The translations under genes and the position numbers were made by a program. This document shows positions 24,447 to 32,860 of a DNA stretch of 43,782 nt, piece after piece. The DNA comes from Oscillospiraceae bacterium (GTDB lineage Bacteria; Bacillota; Clostridia; UBA1381), in assembly GCA_022509005.1 (NCBI GenBank), contig JAFLUC010000012.1:1-43782 (forward strand), read 5' to 3'. The notes beneath the pieces are model-generated. The model was given only the letters and a program-made list of their open reading frames with translations, did not search any database and was not told the origin of the DNA. Every line of letters starts with the position of its first letter. The first letter of the stretch is position 1.

Positions 24447-25277
24447 ATGGATCGAAACATCTTACCCGAGGAGGATATTATAAATATCCTGCCCGGACAT
24501 AACTATACAATAGTGCACAAGCTTAACGATAAGCCGAATACACTTGACTTCAAGCTGCATAACCATGATGATATATACGAAATCGTTTTCCTGCAGAACG
24601 GCGACTGCGAATTTGGTGTAGAGGGAAACACATATAAGGTTAACCGAAATGACATTATTTTTACGCGCCCATTTGAATTTCATCACATAATATGCTTGTC
24701 CGAAAAACCCTATGAGCGAACCATACTTTATCTCACTTCCGAATTTTTTCATGAGCACCATTGCGAGGAATTTCTCGATATCTTCGTAAACCGCGAGCTT
24801 GGAACGGGAAATATAATATCCTCGGCAATGTCTGATAACGCACTGCGTGATTCGATACAGCGTATTTACAGGCATTATACAAATAAAGCCTACAAGGCGG
24901 CTGAGGGGTGTATTTATGAATTTCTTCATCTTTTAAACAGCACCAAATCCATAGAGGATAATTCATATGCGAAAAATGAGCGTATCCGTGATATTATTAT
25001 CTATATAAACAACAACCTCACAGATAGTCTCAAAATAGACGATATATCGTCCAAGTTTTTTATAGACAAATACTATCTATGCAAAAGCTTCAAAAAAAAT
25101 ACCGGTTACACATTGAACCGGTATATTAATTACAAGCGTATTCTTCTCGCCACTGAGCTGCACCGTCAGGGACAGACCTTGCTTCAGGCAAGTCTTAACG
25201 CGGGCTTTAACAGCTATGCGCATTTTTATAAAATGTACGTTAAAGAGACCGGCAAACCGCCTAAGTCAATGAATTAA
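24447..25277 (+). CDS. AraC-family transcriptional regulator
   Basis: A 276-residue regulator. The N-terminal half is a cupin-type sensor (HNHDDIYEIVFLQNGDCEF, then PFEFHH). The C-terminal 100 residues hold the two helix-turn-helix motifs of AraC/XylS proteins (LKIDDISSKFFIDKYYLCKSF and ASLNAGFNSYAHFYKMYVKE). Start ATG 24447 has AAAGGA 8 nt upstream. It is divergent from GH115-uxuB-uxuA and most likely senses a uronic acid or xylo-oligosaccharide and activates that operon. Its stop codon overlaps the convergent spoIIIAH stop by 4 nt. Confidence 0.9.
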   Translation: MDRNILPEEDIINILPGHNYTIVHKLNDKPNTLDFKLHNHDDIYEIVFLQNGDCEFGVEGNTYKVNRNDIIFTRPFEFHHIICLSEKPYERTILYLTSEFFHEHHCEEFLDIFVNRELGTGNIISSAMSDNALRDSIQRIYRHYTNKAYKAAEGCIYEFLHLLNSTKSIEDNSYAKNERIRDIIIYINNNLTDSLKIDDISSKFFIDKYYLCKSFKKNTGYTLNRYINYKRILLATELHRQGQTLLQASLNAGFNSYAHFYKMYVKETGKPPKSMN

Positions 25278-25870
25278 CCTACCGGTATCAGCTTGATCTT
25301 TGAGGCAGGTATTCCGGAGGCTGAGGTTATCGCGTCTGTAAGCTTTATCGCGTCATCATCGCTCAGTCCGTCTGTTTTTACTGTCGCCACCGCGGTTCCG
25401 TCATTTATGTACACGCATACATCCGAAAAACCCTTAGCTGCCGCTACATTTTCAACATTACCCTCAAGCTCTATATTCTCAGCGCACTCCACCAACCTTT
25501 CACCCGCAAGCTGCCGCGTTGCTTCGTCAACTGACTCATCCTTTGACGCTTCCTTTAATGCCTCCATTGCCGCTGCGCGTGCCGCCTCACGATTCATTTT
25601 TGCATCCGCGAAATATGCGGTATTCTCCATTGTCTGCGAAGCATTAGCCGTCTCCTCTTTTTCATCGTCATCATCATCATCGGATTCGTCCTCTGTCGCT
25701 TCGTTATTTGAAGAAACCATTTCCGATTCGCCAAGCATTTTTCCTGTCTCTACATAACTCTCGTTATCCTTTACTCGCACAGTATCCTGATACGACCAGT
25801 TAAGATATCCCGCAAGTCCTATAAGCACCACCAGTGATGCAGCAATTACTTCCTTTTTCTTCAATATCAT
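25274..25870 (-). CDS. spoIIIAH: Stage III sporulation protein AH
   Basis: A 198-residue bitopic protein. The N-terminal transmembrane segment (about 8-26) is followed by an acidic linker with six consecutive Asp and flanking Glu, then the YscJ/FliF-like ring-building domain. In B. subtilis it faces the intermembrane space and joins forespore SpoIIQ in the feeding-tube channel. Adjacent ATG codons at 25873 and 25870 are both possible; GGAG is 5 or 8 nt away and 25870 is used here. It is the last gene of spoIIIA, immediately after spoIIIAG. Its TAA shares bases with the stop of the convergent araC gene, leaving no room for a private terminator. Confidence 0.93.
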   Translation of the reverse strand: MILKKKEVIAASLVVLIGLAGYLNWSYQDTVRVKDNESYVETGKMLGESEMVSSNNEATEDESDDDDDDEKEETANASQTMENTAYFADAKMNREAARAAAMEALKEASKDESVDEATRQLAGERLVECAENIELEGNVENVAAAKGFSDVCVYINDGTAVATVKTDGLSDDDAIKLTDAITSASGIPASKIKLIPVG

Positions 25871-25890
25871 CATCTCATCTCCATAATAAT

Positions 25891-26337
25891 TTATTGTCCC
25901 CGCGAATAGACACACACATGGTTTGCCGCTGCTCCTGTTACGGCCACCGCAGCCTCCATTATTTTCTGTCTCACCTCCGGGTTTCCTGCGCCGTCTGCGA
26001 TAACTATAACGCCGCGCACAGCCGGATATGTCTCCTTTTTCACCACCACATCACCGCCGGAGATATAGGTTCTGCCCTCGCTCTCACCGGCAAGCTCCTT
26101 TTCAGCTGTCGAAGCATAGCTTATCATTACGGATACCCTGCCCGCGCCGCCAATCTGAGATAATATTTCACTCAGCCGTTCCTCCTCTCCTTGTACATCT
26201 GTTACAGTCTCGGAAATTTCTTCTGCCTTCTTTCCTGACGGAATACTTCCCGATATCGCTATAATTACAATCCCTATTATTAATATTACAAGCATTATCC
26301 GATTATTCCGTTTTTTGAGAAACTTTTTCAGATCCAT
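25891..26337 (-). CDS. spoIIIAG: Stage III sporulation protein AG
   Basis: A 148-residue bitopic membrane protein. One transmembrane helix lies near residues 13-32. The C-terminal domain has GGAGRVSVMISY and PAVRGVIVIADGAG, typical of SpoIIIAG, which forms a large ring in the mother-cell membrane of the SpoIIIA-SpoIIQ complex. Its start lies 35 nt inside the end of spoIIIAF, consistent with translational coupling. It is shorter than B. subtilis SpoIIIAG (229 residues). Confidence 0.93.
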   Translation of the reverse strand: MDLKKFLKKRNNRIMLVILIIGIVIIAISGSIPSGKKAEEISETVTDVQGEEERLSEILSQIGGAGRVSVMISYASTAEKELAGESEGRTYISGGDVVVKKETYPAVRGVIVIADGAGNPEVRQKIMEAAVAVTGAAANHVCVYSRGQ

Positions 26338-26779
26338 TAGTCACAATCTCCTTTGCGCCATACAGCTCTTTGAGCCTTCCGATTACTGCGTTATCAAAGC
26401 CCTTGCCGTAAATTATAATCTTATCCACTCCTGTTATTTCACCGTTGTCATTAACGCCTATCATAACATCCACAGAGCATTTTCTGCCAAACTCATTTTC
26501 CACTCTCGTTTTAATGTCCCCTTCAAGCTGCATTTCCAGCTCTTTTTTTACCTCATTGCGAAACTGTTTTTCCCCCTCGTTTGATAACACGCTCTCGTTA
26601 AAACTAAATCCCGCAAAAACATTAGTATTGGCAAGCTCCAGTATAGGTCTTCCGATGCACAGCACTACAACCAGACCCGTAACAATACCGGTATATTTTG
26701 CCCACTTGTCGGGCGAAATCATATTCACCACCGCCGCAATTATTGCCGATACGGCTATTGAGATAATATACGCTTTCAT
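26303..26779 (-). CDS. spoIIIAF: Stage III sporulation protein AF
   Basis: A 158-residue protein with two N-terminal transmembrane segments (about 3-18 and 25-45) and a C-terminal soluble domain, the SpoIIIAF layout. Start ATG 26779 (MKAYIISIAV) is preferred over an upstream frame start at 26818 because of the GAGAGGA ribosome binding site and family N-terminus. It follows spoIIIAE by 11 nt. Confidence 0.92.
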   Translation of the reverse strand: MKAYIISIAVSAIIAAVVNMISPDKWAKYTGIVTGLVVVLCIGRPILELANTNVFAGFSFNESVLSNEGEKQFRNEVKKELEMQLEGDIKTRVENEFGRKCSVDVMIGVNDNGEITGVDKIIIYGKGFDNAVIGRLKELYGAKEIVTNGSEKVSQKTE

Positions 26780-26790
26780 TTTATGTCCTC

Positions 26791-27789
26791 TCACCCTGTT
26801 GCTCTCAGTATTATACATATATTTACTACAAACAAAACAGCTGTAAGAATCACAACGCCGAAAACTGACGTTACCGCCTCACTGATACTCCAGAGCATCC
26901 CCGAAATGCGCTTGTCGGTTACAGGTTCCGCCATAGCTGCGCACAGCTTTAACAAGAGCTGCATAACTCCAAGCTTTATTACAGGCACAATGCATATTCC
27001 GCACATAATTATAATTCCCGAAACCCCTACTGCGTTTTTTATAAGACCTGCGGAGGTTGTTACGGTATCAAGCGTATCCGATAAAAATCCGCCGACCACA
27101 GGAACGAGCGAGCCTACGGCGAATTTTATTGTTTTGGCGCTCACTGCATCAAGCGATGATGCTGAAAATCCATAAATCGCATTAATACCGGTAAACAGCG
27201 TAATTACAAATGCCATAAGCCACTTCGTAATTGATTTTACTATTTTTATAAAACCGGAAATACTTGTTGTTTCCCCGATGTTCCCGGCCACTGAGAGTAC
27301 GGCAGAAAATGTCATAAGCGGCACAAGACATTTTTCAATCACTATTGACATCACATAAACCGCACCCGAGAGCACAGGTTCAAATGCCGCCGCGCTAATG
27401 GATTTACAGCAGGTGAAAAGTGAAAGAATCAGCACCGGTGTGAGTTTATTCATAAACGAGGTCATATGACCCACAACTTCGGTGCCATAAGACAATGCGG
27501 TTCCAAAACAGGATAATGCAAGTCCGCTTATTACTGTGAAGAATGTAAAAAACGCTGCTCGTCCTCCCGAATTTTCGCCAAGCGATGAGTTTAGTGTCCC
27601 TACAGTTGAAGACAACAGCGCCATCACAAGTATTATTGCCGCAGTTTTTGAAAAGCTTTGTACCTCATTAAATATCTCCTTAGTAATGTTATTCAGAATA
27701 TCCACAGGCTTTAGCGAAAATCCGCCCGATACTATTTCATTAGCTGTTTCATTAAACAGGTTATAGCCTTCAATTGACGGAATATTCAT
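26791..27789 (-). CDS. spoIIIAE: Stage III sporulation protein AE
   Basis: A 332-residue polytopic membrane protein of the SpoIIIA complex, with at least six hydrophobic segments and conserved FGTALSYGTEVVGHM and GSLVPVVGGFLSDTLDTV. Start ATG 27789 overlaps the spoIIIAD stop (ATGA). B. subtilis SpoIIIAE is longer (399 residues) and begins with a signal peptide and a soluble stretch; both are missing or reduced here, and no in-frame upstream start restores them. Confidence 0.93.
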   Translation of the reverse strand: MNIPSIEGYNLFNETANEIVSGGFSLKPVDILNNITKEIFNEVQSFSKTAAIILVMALLSSTVGTLNSSLGENSGGRAAFFTFFTVISGLALSCFGTALSYGTEVVGHMTSFMNKLTPVLILSLFTCCKSISAAAFEPVLSGAVYVMSIVIEKCLVPLMTFSAVLSVAGNIGETTSISGFIKIVKSITKWLMAFVITLFTGINAIYGFSASSLDAVSAKTIKFAVGSLVPVVGGFLSDTLDTVTTSAGLIKNAVGVSGIIIMCGICIVPVIKLGVMQLLLKLCAAMAEPVTDKRISGMLWSISEAVTSVFGVVILTAVLFVVNICIILRATG

Positions 27790-28181
27790 ACTGTATTTAC
27801 CACCTTTACGCACATTTCGAGAAGCGAGCGCATTACGGGCAGAGTCAGTACAAGAATGCTTATCTTTCCTGCCGCTTCAACCTTTGACGCGATAGCGCCC
27901 TCTCCGCAATCGCGCAGAATTTCTGCGGCAAACTGTGCAATATATGCAATCCCTGCCGCTCTTATACATATTACAAAATATTTAATATCAACTCCACAGC
28001 CCTCTATCATGCTTCTCAGCTCATTTATAACACCGCCTACACTGCTGACTACGCTATAGAGAATAGCAGCTGATGTTCCGAGCGCTATGAGCAGAGCAAA
28101 TTCCGGCCGTTCGCGGCGCACGGTAAGAGCAAGCATACCTCCGGTAAAACCTATCGCCGCAAGTCTGATCAGTTCATTCAT
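27786..28181 (-). CDS. spoIIIAD: Stage III sporulation protein AD
   Basis: A 131-residue membrane protein with four hydrophobic segments, matching SpoIIIAD in length and in the AAGIAYIAQFAAEILRD region. It overlaps spoIIIAC and spoIIIAE by 4 nt each, so the three are translated as a coupled unit. Confidence 0.94.
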   Translation of the reverse strand: MNELIRLAAIGFTGGMLALTVRRERPEFALLIALGTSAAILYSVVSSVGGVINELRSMIEGCGVDIKYFVICIRAAGIAYIAQFAAEILRDCGEGAIASKVEAAGKISILVLTLPVMRSLLEMCVKVVNTV

Positions 28182-28372
28182 AAATTAAATATCCTTTTTA
28201 TCGACTCAAACAGCTCACCTATTCTCTCGGTAAGTATGAAAAGCACCACGATCAAGCCTGCAATTGTTATAAGCAATGCCTGCTCGTCCCGCCCGGCACG
28301 CGAAAGAAGCTGATTAATTACCGCCACAACTATCCCGATGCCGGCTATCTGAAATATCAAGTTTATATCCAT
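28178..28372 (-). CDS. spoIIIAC: Stage III sporulation protein AC
   Basis: A 64-residue protein with two transmembrane helices and a short cytoplasmic loop (SRAGRDEQA), the usual size and form of SpoIIIAC. It lies 14 nt after spoIIIAB and overlaps spoIIIAD by 4 nt. Confidence 0.94.
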   Translation of the reverse strand: MDINLIFQIAGIGIVVAVINQLLSRAGRDEQALLITIAGLIVVLFILTERIGELFESIKRIFNL

Positions 28373-28386
28373 GTTTAATCACCATT

Positions 28387-28890
28387 TTACCAAATCATAA
28401 GAACACAGAACACTCCTGCAAGCGTACCGCACAGCCTATAGGCGCGTCCGAGCCGGTTATATTCCTCCGCTGCTCTTGCCTCGCTTTTTTTTACCAGCTC
28501 TCTTGTCCTTGCTATAGCACTTTTCTGTCCTTTTATATCGCTCATTCCAAGTTCGGAACCGAGCGACTCCACCGCAGAAATATCCTCCGGCTTTATCCCC
28601 GCTTCCGCCGCGGCCTCTTTTGCCGCCACTTCCCATGCGCGTTTTATCCCGCACTCTTTTATATGTTCTGCGCAGATACTATATAAACCATAAAGCTCCG
28701 GTTTATCCTCCATTCGTTTGAATATCCGCATAAGGTCATACTTTCCGAACGTGATCTCTGTTTCAAGTACAGATAGCGAAGTGATAAATTCCTGAAAAAA
28801 AGCATGTCGCTTTTTCAGCCTGTCAGCGGAAAGAAAGCCGTACATCGCGCACACTGCTCCTATTAACAATGAGCCTGCAAATCTAAGCAT
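28387..28890 (-). CDS. spoIIIAB: Stage III sporulation protein AB
   Basis: A 167-residue protein with membrane segments at both ends (about 1-18 and 148-167) around a helical soluble domain, related to type II secretion GspF-like components. Conserved FAGSLLIGAVCAMYGF start and SLSVLETEITFG. It overlaps spoIIIAA by 8 nt. Confidence 0.93.
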   Translation of the reverse strand: MLRFAGSLLIGAVCAMYGFLSADRLKKRHAFFQEFITSLSVLETEITFGKYDLMRIFKRMEDKPELYGLYSICAEHIKECGIKRAWEVAAKEAAAEAGIKPEDISAVESLGSELGMSDIKGQKSAIARTRELVKKSEARAAEEYNRLGRAYRLCGTLAGVFCVLMIW

Positions 28891-29806
28891 TTTCGCAAAT
28901 CTCCTCTATAGTTCCTGCTCCGTTCCTTCTTGACAGGGTGACCACTACGTCAAACATATGAATAAGATTTGTTAGGTTTTTTCTTCTCATAAGCTGTTTT
29001 ATGTCCCTTCCGTGAATTGACGCGATCACCGCAACACCGCTGTTCATAATGCTCCGTATTGCGTCAGCATCCTGCATTGTGCCTATTTCATCTGTTATAA
29101 TAACCTCCGGCGACATAGACCTTAAAAGCATCAGCATAGCCTCAGGCTTCGGGCAATTATCAAGCACAGCCGTCATATTGCCGAGATCAAACGAACTTTT
29201 TCCTTCATACATTGCCGCTATCTCGCACCGCTCGTCTGCAACCGCTGTGCTGAAGCCCATATACGAAAGACTGCGCGTTATATCACGAAGCATCGTTGTT
29301 TTACCAGCGCATGGCGGAGATATGATAAGCGTACTTTTAACCCCATCCTCCGTTATCCGTTCCACTATAGCATCCGCCGCACCTATAACCTCATTTGCAA
29401 GACGGATATTTACCGCTGAAATATTTTTTATAAACTCAATATTCCCGTTATCAATAACGGCTGTTCCGGCAATACCAACGCGGTGTCCCCCGCTTATGGT
29501 TATGTATCCGCTGCAAATTTCATTCTTTACCGAGTACAGTGACGATTTCGTTACCCTTTCGACAAGCTCTTCCATATGTCTGTCGTTAACTATTATGGCA
29601 TTTGAAGGATTGTCCGAAAACACACCATTTTTTGATAAATAATACACGCCGTCAGGGAACCTTACCGCAAACGGTTTTCCTATTATGAGACGTATTTCCT
29701 CAGCACCGCAAAGATCGATATTGCACATATATTTTCGCAGATTCACAGGTATAACATCGACCACCTCGCGGTTCGTAAGCCTGACCTCATTCATTGCTAT
29801 ATACAT
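28883..29806 (-). CDS. spoIIIAA: Stage III sporulation protein AA, secretion-type ATPase
   Basis: A 307-residue ATPase of the type II/IV secretion superfamily that energises the SpoIIIA channel from the mother-cell side. Walker A PPCAGKTTMLRD and Walker B EVIITDEIGT are intact. Start ATG 29806 has GGAG 7 nt upstream. It is the first gene of the eight-gene operon. The 60-nt leader up to the kdgK terminator should hold the mother-cell (sigma-E type) promoter, but I could not fit a convincing -35/-10 pair. Confidence 0.95.
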   Translation of the reverse strand: MYIAMNEVRLTNREVVDVIPVNLRKYMCNIDLCGAEEIRLIIGKPFAVRFPDGVYYLSKNGVFSDNPSNAIIVNDRHMEELVERVTKSSLYSVKNEICSGYITISGGHRVGIAGTAVIDNGNIEFIKNISAVNIRLANEVIGAADAIVERITEDGVKSTLIISPPCAGKTTMLRDITRSLSYMGFSTAVADERCEIAAMYEGKSSFDLGNMTAVLDNCPKPEAMLMLLRSMSPEVIITDEIGTMQDADAIRSIMNSGVAVIASIHGRDIKQLMRRKNLTNLIHMFDVVVTLSRRNGAGTIEEICENA

Positions 29807-29867
29807 TTTGTTTCTCCATTCTATTTGTTATGTTCTATTCTATTATTGTTTGTCCGCAATTAGAACA

Positions 29868-29899
29868 ACAAAAAACAAAGCCGCCAAATTTGGCAGCTT
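29868..29899 (-). terminator. Terminator of the KDG kinase gene
   Basis: On the minus strand AAGCTGCCA (29899-29891) pairs with TGGCGGCTT (29886-29878), with one G-T pair, followed by TTGTTTTTTG. It separates the sugar kinase gene from spoIIIAA. Confidence 0.75.
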
Positions 29900-29922
29900 C
29901 GTTATTGTATGTATTTAACGCG

Positions 29923-30951
29923 TTATCTTACCATTTCATCTTGTGGGCCGGTTGCCTTATGAGACTTGATTACCGCACGGATTTCGTCTATGGAGCTTGC
30001 ACTCATATCGCCTGCGACTGTGTTCTTAACAGCTGAAAGCGCATTTCCGACCTCAAGAGCGCGAACGATATCACGATTCTTAACAAGACCGTAAAGAACA
30101 CCTGCGAGATATGCGTCACCCGAACCGATACGGTCAACAACCTCAATTTCCTTGTATGGCTTATCCTCATAGAAACGACCCTCAAAGAACATCTTTGAAT
30201 TGAAGTTATGCCTTGTAGGCGAAACAACCTCACGTCGTGTTGTCGCTACAAGCCTACAGCCGTAATCACGAGCATAACCCATCATTATGTCTTCAAGAGT
30301 ACCCGTTCTTCTGAGCATTCTTCTTGATGTTTCCTCTGAAACAAACAGCATATCAACAAGCGGGAAAATACTCTCAATAACAGGCTTTGCCTCCTCCTCC
30401 GACCAGAGAGCGGCTCTGTAGTTTACATCAAATGAAATAAGTGCACCTGCTTCCTTGAACTTCTTGATAACCTCAAGCGATACCTCTCTTAATTCCGGCG
30501 ACAACGCAAGAGTAATTGAGCTTATATGGAATATCTTTGTTGACTCATATACCTCGGGATCAATTTCGTCAAGTCGCAGTGAAGTTATAGACGCGTCTGC
30601 GCGGTCATAGATGCATGATGACTTGCGCGGATATACTCCGCTCTCGTAATAGTAGATTCCAAGACGCTTTTCCTCCGAATGGTCATATACGATAAATTTA
30701 TCGGAAACATTTCCGTAGCGAACCTTATTTCTGATAAAATGTCCCATTTTGTTATCAGGCAGCTTGGTTATAATTCCGCTCTTGAGACCAAGCATGGCCG
30801 CGCCAGATACAACGTTCAACTCCGAGCCGCCCGCATTTTTCTCAAAGGTTTCGCTCTGCGAGATCTTCTCCTTGCCCGGCGGTGAAAGTCTCAGCATGAC
30901 CTCGCCCATGCCTATAAGGTCATATTTTGTATTTTCCTTGAATTCAAACAT
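29923..30951 (-). CDS. kdgK: PfkB-family sugar kinase, probable 2-keto-3-deoxygluconate kinase
   Basis: A 342-residue ribokinase/PfkB-family kinase. It has the N-terminal GEVMLRLSPPG, the substrate loop NAGGSELNV, SFDVNYRAALWS, and the catalytic GSGDAYLAGVLYG near residue 273. FDVNYR.LWS and the N-terminus are typical of KDG kinases, though fructokinases are close relatives. It would phosphorylate the KDG made by UxuA, encoded 9 kb away on the same strand but in a separate transcript. GGAGGG lies upstream of the ATG at 30951. No KDPG aldolase is in the window. Confidence 0.82.
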   Translation of the reverse strand: MFEFKENTKYDLIGMGEVMLRLSPPGKEKISQSETFEKNAGGSELNVVSGAAMLGLKSGIITKLPDNKMGHFIRNKVRYGNVSDKFIVYDHSEEKRLGIYYYESGVYPRKSSCIYDRADASITSLRLDEIDPEVYESTKIFHISSITLALSPELREVSLEVIKKFKEAGALISFDVNYRAALWSEEEAKPVIESIFPLVDMLFVSEETSRRMLRRTGTLEDIMMGYARDYGCRLVATTRREVVSPTRHNFNSKMFFEGRFYEDKPYKEIEVVDRIGSGDAYLAGVLYGLVKNRDIVRALEVGNALSAVKNTVAGDMSASSIDEIRAVIKSHKATGPQDEMVR

Positions 30952-31009
30952 ACTAACCCTCCTCGTGTTTTCATTTTATGTATATTGAATTATCTTTAAT
31001 CATATCCTA

Positions 31010-31038
31010 ATTATATACCATTTTACAAAATTATTCAA
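31010..31038 (-). promoter_or_regulatory. Sigma-A promoter of the KDG kinase gene
   Basis: On the minus strand TTGAAT (31038-31033) and TATAAT (31015-31010) have a 17-nt spacer, about 58 nt upstream of the start codon. Confidence 0.7.
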
Positions 31039-31040
31039 GT

Positions 31041-31072
31041 GTTTTTATAAATTCAATAAAATTTATAAAAAC
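31041..31072. promoter_or_regulatory. 13-bp inverted repeat, candidate operator
   Basis: GTTTTTATAAATT (31041-31053) and AATTTATAAAAAC (31060-31072) are perfect complements around 6 nt. It sits directly upstream of the kdgK -35 and 38 nt before the mntP -35. A regulator bound here could affect either promoter. Confidence 0.5.
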
Positions 31073-31110
31073 TATGCTTTTGTTTTGTGCTTTTTCACTA
31101 ATTCTTGTAA

Positions 31111-31139
31111 TTGACATTAATTATCACTTATGGTATAAT
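31111..31139 (+). promoter_or_regulatory. Consensus sigma-A promoter of mntP
   Basis: TTGACA (31111-31116) and TATAAT (31134-31139) have a 17-nt spacer, about 34 nt before the mntP start. The leader is too short for the manganese (yybP-ykoY) riboswitch that often precedes mntP. Confidence 0.8.
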
Positions 31140-31173
31140 GAAGAACATATTATAATCTAAAGGAGAATATTAA

Positions 31174-31743
31174 ATGGGAATAATTGAACTGCTTCTGCTT
31201 GCGGTAGGACTTTCTATGGACGCATTCGCCGTATCGGTATGCAAAGGATTGGCAACACCTAAACTTAAATGGCGGCATATGCTGATTACCGGCGCATGGT
31301 TTGGCGGATTTCAGGCTCTTATGCCCCTTATCGGCTATATACTCGGTTCAACCTTCGCAAGCTATATAACAGCAATAGATCACTGGATTGCCTTCATTCT
31401 GCTTTCTATAATAGGTGGAAATATGATTAAAGAAGCATTTTCAGAGGATGATGAGGAACACAACGATTCATTTGCCATTAAAACGATGCTGATTATGGCT
31501 GTAGCCACTAGCATCGACGCACTTGCGGTGGGAATAACATTTGCATTTCTTATAGAATCTATAGCACACCTTATCTTTGCCATACTTTCAATAGGTTGTA
31601 TAACATTTGCTCTTTCCGCAGTTGGCGTAAAAGTTGGAAATGTTTTTGGCTCAAAATATCAGTCAAAGGCCGAATTTGCCGGTGGATTGATCCTGATATT
31701 GCTCGGCGTAAAGATCCTGCTTGAAGGCTTGGGAATTATGTAA
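31174..31743 (+). CDS. mntP: Manganese efflux pump MntP
   Basis: A 189-residue, six-helix membrane protein that exports Mn(II). The two halves repeat the acidic motif: [13 protein letters not shown] near residue 14 and [12 protein letters not shown] near 111, the conserved DAxAV of MntP. Length and topology are standard. AAAGGAGAA lies before the ATG. It is monocistronic, between a consensus promoter and a strong terminator. Confidence 0.93.
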   Translation: MGIIELLLLAVGLSMDAFAVSVCKGLATPKLKWRHMLITGAWFGGFQALMPLIGYILGSTFASYITAIDHWIAFILLSIIGGNMIKEAFSEDDEEHNDSFAIKTMLIMAVATSIDALAVGITFAFLIESIAHLIFAILSIGCITFALSAVGVKVGNVFGSKYQSKAEFAGGLILILLGVKILLEGLGIM

Positions 31744-31746
31744 ACA

Positions 31747-31792
31747 AAAAAATCCGAAAGAACTTTCCTTATAAAGCTCTTTCGGATTTTTT
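31747..31792. terminator. Bidirectional terminator between mntP and metA
   Basis: AAAAAATCCGAAAGA (31747-31761) pairs with TCTTTCGGATTTTTT (31778-31792) over 15 bp, with further inner pairs after one mismatch. The A/T flanks allow both genes to use it. Confidence 0.85.
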
Positions 31793-31797
31793 AGAGT

Positions 31798-32715
31798 CTA
31801 CTTTATATCATCAATATTGTATGGTGTTATCTGATACACAAAATAATTCAGCCAGTTCGCATAAAGCAGATGAGCGTGCGACCGCCAGCGGACAACGGGC
31901 CGCTTTGTGGGGTCATTATTCATAAAATAATGAGCGGGGATATTAGGATTCATTCCCTTTTCCAGATCTCTGTAATACTCATTTTTGAGCGTATCGGGAT
32001 CATACTCGCTGTGACCCATAACGAATATCCGCCTGCCCTTTTTAGTTGTCACTATATATATTCCGGCTTCCTGTGAATCACATAGAATTTCGAGCGCCGG
32101 AACCTTCTTTATATCCTCAGCTCTTACCTCTGTATGGCGTGAATGCGGCGCATAAAACATACTATCAAAGCCGCGCACAAGCTTAGCCGTCGTTCTGCGA
32201 ACTCTGTGACGAAATACTCCTGAGCACTTTTTCTGCAGAGGATACTTCGGAATACCATAATGATAGTATAATCCCGCCTGTGCAGCCCAGCATATATGAA
32301 GCGTTGAGGTCACATGGGTTTTGCTCCATTCCATGATTTCCGTAAGCTCTTCCCAGTAATCAACCTTCTCAAATTCTATATTTTCAACCGGTGCGCCTGT
32401 TATAATAAGACCGTCATACTTCTGCGATTTTATATCGTTAAATTCCTTGTAAAACGCGGATAAATGAGCTTCTGAGGTGTTCTTTGACGTATGCGTTGAC
32501 ATCTGTACAAGATCAACCTCAACCTGTAGCGGTGAATTTGAAAGCAGCCGCAGAAGCTGTGTTTCCGTTTTTATTTTCTCCGGCATGAGATTTACTATAG
32601 CGATCTTTAACGGACGAATATCCTGAGATGCTGCGCGCTTCTCAGTCATAACAAAAATATTCTCCTTTGTAAGCTGTCTTGTAGCCGGAAGCTTATCGGC
32701 AATCTTTATAGGCAT
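31798..32715 (-). CDS. metA: Homoserine O-acyltransferase, predicted O-acetyltransferase
   Basis: A 305-residue MetA-family enzyme of methionine synthesis. Numbered from ATG 32715 (AGGGG 8 nt upstream), Cys142 (HICWAAQAG), His235 and Glu237 (GHSEYD) are the catalytic triad. Residue 111 is Glu ([10 protein letters not shown]). In this family Glu111 has been linked to acetyl-CoA use and Gly111 to succinyl-CoA use, so O-acetylhomoserine is predicted despite the common annotation as succinyltransferase. It is monocistronic and divergent from radA, with a consensus promoter and a leader too short for a SAM riboswitch. Confidence 0.93.
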   Translation of the reverse strand: MPIKIADKLPATRQLTKENIFVMTEKRAASQDIRPLKIAIVNLMPEKIKTETQLLRLLSNSPLQVEVDLVQMSTHTSKNTSEAHLSAFYKEFNDIKSQKYDGLIITGAPVENIEFEKVDYWEELTEIMEWSKTHVTSTLHICWAAQAGLYYHYGIPKYPLQKKCSGVFRHRVRRTTAKLVRGFDSMFYAPHSRHTEVRAEDIKKVPALEILCDSQEAGIYIVTTKKGRRIFVMGHSEYDPDTLKNEYYRDLEKGMNPNIPAHYFMNNDPTKRPVVRWRSHAHLLYANWLNYFVYQITPYNIDDIK

Positions 32716-32758
32716 AACTCTCACCCCTTGCGTAAAATCTACTCATTCAGATTTATAT

Positions 32759-32787
32759 ATTATAACGCAAATCCCCGTTATTGTCAA
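32759..32787 (-). promoter_or_regulatory. Consensus sigma-A promoter of metA
   Basis: On the minus strand TTGACA (32787-32782) and TATAAT (32764-32759) have a 17-nt spacer, 43 nt upstream of the start codon. Confidence 0.8.
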
Positions 32788-32802
32788 TAACAAAAAAAGA
32801 TA

Positions 32803-32831
32803 TTGCTAAAACGCTTACAATGTTGTATAAT
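32803..32831 (+). promoter_or_regulatory. Sigma-A promoter of radA
   Basis: TTGCTA (32803-32808) and TATAAT (32826-32831) have a 17-nt spacer, about 30 nt before the radA ATG. It is back to back with the metA promoter. Confidence 0.7.
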
Positions 32832-32860
32832 AGAGGTATATCAACGAAACGGAGATTAAT

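Noticed and set aside
29812..29868. Sigma-E promoter for spoIIIAA
   Set aside because: A CATAACA sequence resembles the -10, but no -35 at the right distance could be fitted, so no promoter feature is called.
31073..31173. Manganese (yybP-ykoY) riboswitch before mntP
   Set aside because: Only about 30 nt separate the predicted transcription start from the ATG, too short for the element.
32716..32758. SAM riboswitch or T-box leader before metA
   Set aside because: The leader is about 40 nt and shows no conserved core.
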